DNA from: Nitriliruptoraceae bacterium
GTDB lineage: Bacteria > Actinomycetota > Nitriliruptoria > Nitriliruptorales > Nitriliruptoraceae
Assembly (NCBI GenBank): GCA_007134165.1
Contig: SLLJ01000464.1
Location: 1 to 6,837 of the forward strand
Direction of reading: 5' to 3'
DNA length: 6,837 nucleotides
This document shows, piece after piece, positions 1 through 4,719 of this stretch. How positions within the stretch are numbered: the stretch's first letter is position 1; every line of letters starts with the position of its first letter. A model generated the notes under the pieces. That model saw only the letters and a program-made list of their open reading frames with translations, did no database searches and was not told where the DNA came from. The translations under genes and the position numbers were made by a program.

Positions 1-20
1 GACTGCTCGGAGATGGCCAT
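1..20 (-). CDS. Possible first codons of the next operon gene (partial, runs off left edge)
   Basis: On the minus strand an ATG lies 90 bases after the mreD stop and opens M-A-I-S-E-Q before the window ends. In mre operons the gene after mreD is usually mrdA (penicillin-binding protein 2), and a short polar N-terminus before a membrane anchor would suit it. That identity rests on position only. No clear Shine-Dalgarno sequence precedes this ATG. An alternative ATG begins at 31 in another frame (M-R-V-T-W-P), and the true start may lie outside the window. Confidence 0.22.
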
Positions 21-62
21 GTGACTCGCATTGGGGTGGCGGGGGCTCGCACGGATGACGGC

Positions 63-78
63 GCGCGGGGTACCGCGC
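63..78. repeat. 6-bp GC stem-loop between mreD and the next gene
   Basis: GCGCGG (63-68) and CCGCGC (73-78) are perfect inverted copies with a 4-base loop. They sit 33 bases beyond the mreD stop in the transcribed direction. No U-run follows, so it is not a standard intrinsic terminator. It may be an RNA stem-loop in the operon or simply chance in GC-rich DNA. Confidence 0.25.
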
Positions 79-110
79 ACCGCCCGGAGCAAGGTACCAA
101 CGGCGCCGGC

Positions 111-632
111 TCAGTCGTCCTCGTCGACCGAGGCGCCTCGCGGTGGATGGCGGTCCAGCAACCGGCGCATCACGGGCAGGACCACGGGTGCCACCAGCGT
201 GGTGGTGACCGCGATCCCCACCGACCCCTGGAACAGCAGCGTGGGGCTGCCCCGCTCTTCCCCGAGCAGCACGGTCAGCAACCCGTACCCGAAGGTGGCG
301 AGTAGGGCGCTCGCGAAGGCGATGAGGATCGGCGCCGACAGCGAATCCGATGCGAGATAGGGGCGCGCCGAACCGACCGCGAAACCGACCGTGGTCCACA
401 CCAGCGCGGCGAGCCCGGCCGGGGCCTCGAGCACCAGCAGGTCGGTGAGCAGACCGGCGGCGAAGCCGACCCGCAGCCCTCCGAGCGCCCCGTCGTGCAG
501 CGCCACCGCGATCACGACCAGCAGCAACAGGTCCGGGCGGACACCGGTGATGCCGATCGCCGGCAGCAGCGCGGTCTGGATGACCGCGGCACTGATCAGC
601 AGCGTGGTCAGCAGCAGTAGGCGCGAGATCAC
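111..632 (-). CDS. mreD: Rod shape-determining protein MreD
   Basis: MreD is a small polytopic membrane protein of the elongasome. With MreC it links cytoplasmic MreB filaments to the RodA/PBP2 peptidoglycan synthase. The protein is 173 residues, normal for the family, and is mostly hydrophobic with about five membrane segments (roughly residues 4-28, 33-47, 52-69, 73-88, 100-124 and 133-155, some possibly re-entrant or merged). Residues 30-64 carry the family-like pattern of a V-R-P-D turn, a Leu/Val run, then G-F-A-A-G-L-L-T-D. The last residues (RHPPRGASVDEDD) form a charged cytoplasmic-type tail. The GTG start at 632-630 overlaps the mreC stop in a GTGA quartet, so its translation is probably coupled to mreC; no strong ribosome binding site precedes it. 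Sequence is poorly conserved in this family, so the call rests on topology, motif and operon position together. Confidence 0.9.
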   Translation of the reverse strand: MISRLLLLTTLLISAAVIQTALLPAIGITGVRPDLLLLVVIAVALHDGALGGLRVGFAAGLLTDLLVLEAPAGLAALVWTTVGFAVGSARPYLASDSLSAPILIAFASALLATFGYGLLTVLLGEERGSPTLLFQGSVGIAVTTTLVAPVVLPVMRRLLDRHPPRGASVDEDD

Positions 633-1711
633 CAGGCCGGGCCTCTGCGGGCCGCTGCCTGTGCGTCTGGCGCCTGCGCGTCCGGCGCCACCTCGGCGTC
701 AGGATCGGCGTCAGGATCGGCGTCAGGATCGGCGTCAGGATCGGCGTCAGGATCGGCGTCAGGATCGGCTTCGGGGTCTTCGCCCGGGTCTTCGTCCGGC
801 GGATCGAGGGGATCGGGTGCGAGGAAGGGGGGAACCTGCGGCGGCGTGAAGGGCTCGTCCGGGGTGGCGCTGAGTGGGGGCAGGTCCTCCACCGGCTCGT
901 GCACCACCACCAGCACGTGGTGCAGCCGCGTGAAATCGACGAAGGGCTGCACCCGCACCTCGCGCCGCAGACCGGTGACCGTGGCGTCCCCGACGTCGGA
1001 CACCGTCCCGATCGGTAGGCCGGCCGGGAACATCCCCCCCTGGTACGCGGAGGTGACGACCTCGTCGTCGACCTCGATGGCGACGTCGGGATCCAGGGGC
1101 CGGAAGGTCATGGGCTCCCCGCCCCGACCGTCGATCGGGCCGATCTCCCCGTTGCCCGCCAGCCGGGCGGCCGCCGAGAAGTTCGGGTCGATCGCCAGCA
1201 GCACCCGCGAGGCCCGCGAACCGACCTGGACGACCCGACCGACCAGCCCGTCGCGGTCGATGACGGGCATGCCCCGACGTACACCGTCGTCGCTCCCGAC
1301 GTCGAGGGTGACCGTCCACTCGAAGGTGGACGGGGCCAGGGCCACGACCCGGGCGGCGATGGTGTCGACATCGCGCGATTCGGCCATGTCCAGCAGCCGG
1401 CGCAGCTCGTCGTTCTCGCGCTCCAGGTCGATCATGGTGCGCCGACGCTGCTCGAGCACCTCGACGCGCTCGCGCAGCTCACGGTTCTCGGACGCGGTGT
1501 TAAACACGTCGCCGACGCTGGACACCCCGTCGACCACCGGGCGTACGAGCACCATCACCCCCTCCTGCACGGGACGCAGGACCGAGGTCACCCCCCCGCG
1601 GACCCGCTCGACCAGGCCGTCCTCGCCAGCGCGGAAGTCGATGGTGACCACCACCAGCGCCACGAGCACCAGCACCACGAGCACGATCCGCGCCCGACGA
1701 CGCTGCGGCAT
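629..1711 (-). CDS. mreC: Rod shape-determining protein MreC with extended Asp-Pro repeat tail
   Basis: MreC is the bitopic, mainly extracytoplasmic scaffold of the elongasome; it binds PBP2 and helps activate RodA/PBP2. Numbered from the ATG at 1711 (360 residues): a basic N-terminus (PQRRRAR), one membrane helix at about 8-24, an amphipathic coiled coil at about 70-112 rich in E, R and L, and the two-lobed beta domain at about 118-272, including the segments LDVGSDDGVRRGMPV, GLVGRV and FPAGLPIGTV. Residues 273-360 form a Pro/Asp-rich tail that typical MreC proteins lack or have much shorter; about six DADP units (315-340) come from a perfect DNA repeat. The frame could start one codon earlier with GTG at 1714, but the AGGAG at 1722-1718 is only 3 bases from that GTG and 6 from the ATG, so ATG is chosen. 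It lies 57 bases after mreB and overlaps mreD by 4. Confidence 0.95.
   Translation of the reverse strand: MPQRRRARIVLVVLVLVALVVVTIDFRAGEDGLVERVRGGVTSVLRPVQEGVMVLVRPVVDGVSSVGDVFNTASENRELRERVEVLEQRRRTMIDLERENDELRRLLDMAESRDVDTIAARVVALAPSTFEWTVTLDVGSDDGVRRGMPVIDRDGLVGRVVQVGSRASRVLLAIDPNFSAAARLAGNGEIGPIDGRGGEPMTFRPLDPDVAIEVDDEVVTSAYQGGMFPAGLPIGTVSDVGDATVTGLRREVRVQPFVDFTRLHHVLVVVHEPVEDLPPLSATPDEPFTPPQVPPFLAPDPLDPPDEDPGEDPEADPDADPDADPDADPDADPDADPDAEVAPDAQAPDAQAAARRGPAW
693..764. repeat. 12-bp tandem repeat, six perfect copies, inside mreC
   Basis: The plus-strand unit TCGGCGTCAGGA is repeated six times without a mismatch (72 bases). A degenerate seventh copy at 765-776 has three differences. Read on the coding strand each unit encodes Asp-Ala-Asp-Pro. 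Twelve bases is four codons, so gain or loss of units keeps the frame. Perfect identity between copies suggests recent expansion or ongoing slippage. There are no spacers, so it is not CRISPR. Confidence 0.97.
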
Positions 1712-1717
1712 CACTCA

Positions 1718-1722
1718 CTCCT
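1718..1722 (-). promoter_or_regulatory. mreC ribosome binding site (AGGAG)
   Basis: AGGAG on the minus strand has a 6-base gap to the ATG at 1711 but only 3 to the adjacent in-frame GTG at 1714. The spacing decides the start of mreC in favour of the ATG. Confidence 0.75.
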
Positions 1723-1768
1723 GCTCGGACGCGTGGCCGACGGCCCGCCGCAGCGGCCGCGGCAGGGA

Positions 1769-2812
1769 TCAGTGACGCGACGAGGAGATGAGCACCTTCT
1801 TGAGTGCCTCGAACTCCTCGAGGCACTTGCCCGAACCCACCGCTACCGAGGACAGAGGGTTGTCGGTGATGTGGATGGGCATGCCGGTCTCGTGCTTGAG
1901 CCGCTCGTCGAGGCCCTTGAGCAGACCGCCGCCACCGGTGAGCACGATGCCCTTGTCCATGATGTCGGCCGCGAGCTCGGGGGGGGTCTTGTCCAGGGTG
2001 TTCTTCACCGCATCGGTGATCGCGTTGACCGGCTCCTCGATCGCCCGGCGGATCTCGTCGGAGGACACGATGATGGTCTTGGGCAGCCCCGAGACCAGGT
2101 CGCGTCCACGGATCTCGGCGTGCGGCTCGTCGGGCAGCGGGAACGCCGAGGCGATCGCCATCTTGATCTCCTCGGCGGTGCGCTCGCCGAGCATCAAGGA
2201 GTACTCCTTCTTGATGTAGGCGATGATGGAGTCGTCGAGTTCGTCACCACCGATGCGGATCGACTGGGAGGTGACGATGCCCCCCAGCGAGATCACCGCG
2301 ACCTCGGTGGTGCCGCCCCCGATGTCCACGACCATGTTGCCCGCCGGCTCGTGGACCGGGAGCCCCGAGCCGATCGCTGCGGCCATCGGCTCCTCGATGA
2401 TGTAGGCGGCTCGCGCTCCGGCCTGAATGGTGGCCTCCTCGACCGCGCGCTGCTCGACACCGGTGATGCCCGATGGGACGCAGACCACCACCCGCGGCTT
2501 GGCCAAGAACCGGCGCTTGTGGACCGCCTGGATGAAGTAGCGCAGCATCTTCTCGGTCACGTCGAAGTCGGCGATGACCCCGTCCTTGAGCGGACGGATG
2601 GCCATGATGTGCCCCGGCGTGCGCCCGATCATTCGCTTGGCCTCGGACCCGACCGCCAGGATGGCGCCGTTCTTGGTGTTGATCGCCACCACCGAGGGCT
2701 CGTTGAGCACGATGCCCCGCCCCCGGACGTAGACCAAGGTGTTGGCGGTGCCGAGATCCACGGCCATGTCACGACCGAGGAACTGGAAGGAGTTACCGAT
2801 TTTCGCGGCCAC
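1769..2812 (-). CDS. mreB: Rod shape-determining actin homologue MreB
   Basis: MreB is the bacterial actin that polymerises with ATP under the cytoplasmic membrane and steers the elongasome. The protein is 347 residues, standard length. The actin-fold signatures are all present: phosphate-1 loop AVDLGTANT (17-25), the R-V-V-V-C-V-P-S-G-I-T segment (107-117), Y-I-I-E-E-P-M-A-A-A-I-G (137-148) with the nucleotide-hydrolysis Glu region, phosphate-2 VVDIGGGTTEV (161-171), and the adenosine motif GIVLTGGGGLLKG (288-300). The GTG at 2812 is chosen because GGTAGG lies 7 bases upstream and because it adds the short leader VAAKIGNSFQFLGRD, a plausible membrane-binding amphipathic segment usual in this family. 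The ATG at residue 16 (MAVDLG) is a less likely alternative. The frame stays open for 91 more codons upstream (to 3085), but that extension is basic, Pro/Arg-rich and unlike MreB. It is the first gene of the mreBCD operon, with its own upstream region. Confidence 0.98.
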   Translation of the reverse strand: MAAKIGNSFQFLGRDMAVDLGTANTLVYVRGRGIVLNEPSVVAINTKNGAILAVGSEAKRMIGRTPGHIMAIRPLKDGVIADFDVTEKMLRYFIQAVHKRRFLAKPRVVVCVPSGITGVEQRAVEEATIQAGARAAYIIEEPMAAAIGSGLPVHEPAGNMVVDIGGGTTEVAVISLGGIVTSQSIRIGGDELDDSIIAYIKKEYSLMLGERTAEEIKMAIASAFPLPDEPHAEIRGRDLVSGLPKTIIVSSDEIRRAIEEPVNAITDAVKNTLDKTPPELAADIMDKGIVLTGGGGLLKGLDERLKHETGMPIHITDNPLSSVAVGSGKCLEEFEALKKVLISSSRH

Positions 2813-2819
2813 AGGCGGA

Positions 2820-2825
2820 CCTACC
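2820..2825 (-). promoter_or_regulatory. mreB ribosome binding site (GGTAGG)
   Basis: GGTAGG on the minus strand lies 7 bases before the GTG at 2812. It is a moderate match to AGGAGG and supports the GTG start over the long open extension upstream. Confidence 0.55.
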
Positions 2826-2890
2826 GTTGCAGGGTGCGGATCGGGACGGGCGCCCGCCACCGGGGCCGGTTCGACGCGCCATCGGGCGGT

Positions 2891-2909
2891 GTGCAGCGGC
2901 CTGCTGCAC
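2891..2909. promoter_or_regulatory. 7-bp perfect stem-loop in the mreB leader
   Basis: GTGCAGC (2891-2897) and GCTGCAC (2903-2909) are perfect inverted copies around a 5-base loop. The element lies about 80 bases upstream of the mreB GTG and downstream of the candidate -10 box. It could be a hairpin in the 5' leader RNA or a protein-binding dyad. No U-run follows, which argues against a terminator. Confidence 0.4.
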
Positions 2910-2958
2910 GGCCGGAGAGCGCCGGGACGGGCACGACCCCGTCGGTGGGCGAGGCGCG

Positions 2959-2967
2959 ATGCTACCA
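2959..2967 (-). promoter_or_regulatory. Candidate extended -10 promoter element for mreB
   Basis: The minus strand reads TGGTAGCAT, an extended -10 (TG-N) followed by TAGCAT, which fits the actinobacterial TANNNT pattern. No good -35 hexamer lies 16-19 bases upstream; an extended -10 can partly compensate for that. If used, the mreB transcript would begin near 2952 with a leader of about 140 bases. Confidence 0.33.
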
Positions 2968-3035
2968 CCGCGCGGATCCACGCCGGTCGGGTTCGGGCGA
3001 TCACCGCCGGCCCATCGGTCACCGCCGACGGACCG

Positions 3036-3079
3036 GGGCCACATGGACGAAGGGCCATGGCCGCATGAACGAAGGGCCA
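3036..3079. repeat. Two adjacent 22-bp direct repeats upstream of mreB
   Basis: Positions 3036-3057 and 3058-3079 match at 19 of 22 bases; the longest shared block is ACGAAGGGCCA. The junction creates a perfect 10-bp palindrome, GGCCATGGCC (3053-3062). A 22-bp period places both copies on the same face of the helix, as expected for paired regulator sites. They lie about 225-265 bases upstream of the mreB start and 57 bases past the dehydrogenase stop. The period is not a multiple of three, so coding is not the explanation. Confidence 0.7.
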
Positions 3080-3122
3080 GGTCACCCAGGCTCTGCACGG
3101 CGTGCTGCCCGGCTCGCGCTCA

Positions 3123-3135
3123 CGCGGGGACCGCG
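3123..3135 (-). terminator. Weak candidate hairpin after the aldehyde dehydrogenase
   Basis: Directly after the stop codon the minus strand carries CGCGG-TCC-CCGCG, a 5-bp all-GC stem with a 3-base loop. High-GC actinobacteria often lack a clear U-run after terminators, and none is present here. The position fits transcription termination, but a stem this short is common in such DNA. Confidence 0.22.
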
Positions 3136-3136
3136 G

Positions 3137-4609
3137 TCAGGCCGGACGGAAGCCCTCCCGGGCGACCGGTGCGGCGTGCTTCACCATCACGTGGCGCAGG
3201 ACCGTGTGGGCCTGCACCGAGGCCTGGGACAGATCCGAACCGAACCCGGAGGCCTTGACCCCGCCGTGCGGCGCCTCCGAAGCGATCGGAAGGTGGTCGT
3301 TGACCCACACCACGCCGGTCTCGAGCCGGTCGGCGATGCGAAGCGCGCGGGCCCCGTCGCGACTCCACACCGAAGCTGCCAGCCCGTAGGGCACGTCGTT
3401 GGCGACGTCGATCGCCTGCTGTTCGTCCTCGACCGGCTGCACGACGAGCACCGGGCCGAACACCTCCTGCTGCACGATCGCATCGCCCGCGTCCACGTCG
3501 GCGATCAGGGTCGGCGGGTAGAAGAACCCCGGCCCGGCCGGCAGGGTGCCTCCGCATACCACCTGGGCGCCCCGCGCTCGCGCGGCCTCGACGGCGGCGT
3601 GCACCCGGTCACGGTGGACCGCGGAGATCAAGGGCCCGAGCTCGGTCGCCGGATCGTTGGGCGGTCCGAGGCGGATGGCCCCGAGCACGGCGGCCAGGGC
3701 GTCCACGACCTGGTCGGCGACCGAGCTCTGCACGACCACACGGGTCGCCGCGGTGCAGTCCTGACCGGTGTTGTAGGTCGCGCCGAGCGCGATCGCGGCC
3801 GCCGCATCCTCGAGATCCGCGTCGTCGAAGACCACCGCCGGCGCCTTGCCGCCCAGTTCGAGGTGCAGCCGCTTGAGGGTCGGCGCCGAGGCAGCCATCA
3901 CCGCCCGGCCGGTCGCGGTGGACCCCGTCAAACTGATCATCGCGATCCCCGGATGCTGCGTCATCGCCGTGCCGAGGTCGTCGCCCCCCACGAGCACCGA
4001 CAGCACCCCGTCGGGCAGCCCCGCCCGCCCCGCGAGCTCGGCCAGGCGCAGGCTGCTGCGGGGGGTCTGCAGGGCCGGCTTGAGCACCACCGGGCACCCG
4101 GCGGCCAACGCCGGGCCCAGCTTCCAGGCGGCCATCACCAGCGGGAAGTTCCACGGGGCGATCGCCCCGACCACCCCTACCGGTGCGCGGGTCAGAAGTG
4201 AGGTGTAGCCGCGCGTGAAGCGTCCGGTGCCCGTGCCCTCCACCGAACGGGCCGCCGCCGCGAAGAACCGCAGGTTGTCCACCGCGAACGGCAGCTCGCC
4301 GTCGCGCACGGTCGCCACGGGCTTGCCGGTGTCCGCCACCTCGAGGGCGACGAGCCGGTCGGCGTCCGCCTCGATCGCGTCCGCGAGCGCGTGCAGGACC
4401 CCGGAGCGCTCGGCCGGGGTGGACCCGCCCCAGCCGTCGTGGTCGCGCAGGGCGCCGCGCCCGGCCGCGACGGCCACGTCGAGGGTGCCCGCCGTCGCCT
4501 CGCGCAACTGGCCGGAGGACTCGCCGGTGACCGGGTCAACCAGCGTGCGCACGGCCCCGTCGGTCGTGACCGCCCGGCCCGAGATCACCGCCGCCTGCGT
4601 GGGTTCCAC
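3137..4609 (-). CDS. NAD(P)-dependent aldehyde dehydrogenase, PatD/YdcW-like (probable gamma-aminobutyraldehyde dehydrogenase)
   Basis: A cytoplasmic aldehyde dehydrogenase of 490 residues, full length. Visible motifs: PWNF (152-155) of the cofactor site, Lys177 in VLKP, the Rossmann-turn GSTATG (229-234), general-base Glu251 in LELGGKAP, nucleophile Cys285 in TGQDCT, and EVFGP (382-386). The TGQDCTAATR segment, the HLPIASEAPHGGVKASGFG segment and the C-terminal TVLRHVMVKH are as I recall them for the PatD/YdcW group, which oxidises 4-aminobutanal to GABA in putrescine breakdown; betaine-aldehyde or other aminoaldehyde dehydrogenases are the main alternatives. An oddity is KPAL (177-180) where most family members have KPSE: the Glu that contacts the adenine-ribose hydroxyls is Leu. 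The GTG start is supported by AGGGAG 8 bases upstream. No transaminase or polyamine gene is next to it. It is divergent from the glycosyltransferase and lies 324 bases before mreB on the same strand. Confidence 0.93.
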   Translation of the reverse strand: MEPTQAAVISGRAVTTDGAVRTLVDPVTGESSGQLREATAGTLDVAVAAGRGALRDHDGWGGSTPAERSGVLHALADAIEADADRLVALEVADTGKPVATVRDGELPFAVDNLRFFAAAARSVEGTGTGRFTRGYTSLLTRAPVGVVGAIAPWNFPLVMAAWKLGPALAAGCPVVLKPALQTPRSSLRLAELAGRAGLPDGVLSVLVGGDDLGTAMTQHPGIAMISLTGSTATGRAVMAASAPTLKRLHLELGGKAPAVVFDDADLEDAAAAIALGATYNTGQDCTAATRVVVQSSVADQVVDALAAVLGAIRLGPPNDPATELGPLISAVHRDRVHAAVEAARARGAQVVCGGTLPAGPGFFYPPTLIADVDAGDAIVQQEVFGPVLVVQPVEDEQQAIDVANDVPYGLAASVWSRDGARALRIADRLETGVVWVNDHLPIASEAPHGGVKASGFGSDLSQASVQAHTVLRHVMVKHAAPVAREGFRPA

Positions 4610-4617
4610 CTCGACGT

Positions 4618-4623
4618 CTCCCT
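4618..4623 (-). promoter_or_regulatory. Ribosome binding site of the aldehyde dehydrogenase (AGGGAG)
   Basis: AGGGAG on the minus strand stands 8 bases before the GTG at 4609. It fixes a GTG start; no nearer ATG exists in frame. Confidence 0.7.
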
Positions 4624-4657
4624 GGTCGTCGTGCGCCGGCTGTCGGGCACCGTGCGC

Positions 4658-4686
4658 TTGACGCTACCGCCCGGGTCGAGTAGCAA
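4658..4686 (+). promoter_or_regulatory. Candidate sigma-70-type promoter of the glycosyltransferase
   Basis: TTGACG (4658-4663) is a 5-of-6 match to the -35 consensus. Exactly 17 bases later TAGCAA (4681-4686) serves as a weak -10: it starts TA but ends in A instead of T. Transcription would start near 4693 and give a leader of about 27 bases before the ATG at 4720, which leaves room for the ribosome binding site at 4706-4712. Confidence 0.5.
4661..4666 (-). promoter_or_regulatory. Candidate -10 box for the divergent aldehyde dehydrogenase
   Basis: The minus strand reads TAGCGT, fitting TANNNT, about 50 bases upstream of the dehydrogenase GTG. No convincing -35 accompanies it. It overlaps the -35 hexamer of the opposite promoter, so if both are real the two would compete for RNA polymerase. 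Confidence 0.25.
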
Positions 4687-4705
4687 GCACGCCCACACCC
4701 CGACC

Positions 4706-4712
4706 GGGAGAG
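4706..4712 (+). promoter_or_regulatory. Ribosome binding site of the glycosyltransferase (GGGAGAG)
   Basis: GGGAGAG lies 7 bases before the ATG at 4720 (9 bases if the core is taken as GGGAG). It supports this ATG, which also gives the usual position for the first beta strand. Confidence 0.6.
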
Positions 4713-4719
4713 AACCCCC

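Larger units (their letters stand above)
2813..3136 (-). other. 324-base gene-free region upstream of mreB
   Basis: This stretch separates the aldehyde dehydrogenase stop from the mreB start; both genes are on the minus strand. It contains, in the direction of transcription, a short GC hairpin just after the dehydrogenase stop, a pair of 22-bp direct repeats, an extended -10-like element and a 7-bp stem-loop in the presumed mreB leader. The mreB frame remains open through most of it, but the translated product is low-complexity and resembles no family I know. I see no conserved protein on either strand. Its length and contents suggest mreB has its own promoter and is not simply read through from the dehydrogenase. 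Confidence 0.6.

Noticed and set aside
693..776. Short regular repeats as a possible CRISPR array
   Set aside because: The 12-base units are directly contiguous with no spacers and are in frame within mreC.
1497..1507. AT-rich palindrome (GTGTT-A-AACAC) as an operator
   Set aside because: It falls inside the mreC coiled-coil coding region (Asp-Val-Phe-Asn-Thr) and is adequately explained by codons; nothing suggests an internal promoter there.
1712..1768. Hairpin between mreB and mreC as a terminator
   Set aside because: A short GCCGC/GCGGC pairing exists near 1746-1762, but there is no U-run and the genes are clearly one operon.
1733..4201. Plus-strand open frame of 822 codons
   Set aside because: It lies antisense to mreB and the aldehyde dehydrogenase, crosses their intergenic region, and gives a His/Arg/Asp/Gly-rich product without domains. 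This is the usual antisense shadow in high-GC DNA; both opposite genes have full conserved motifs.
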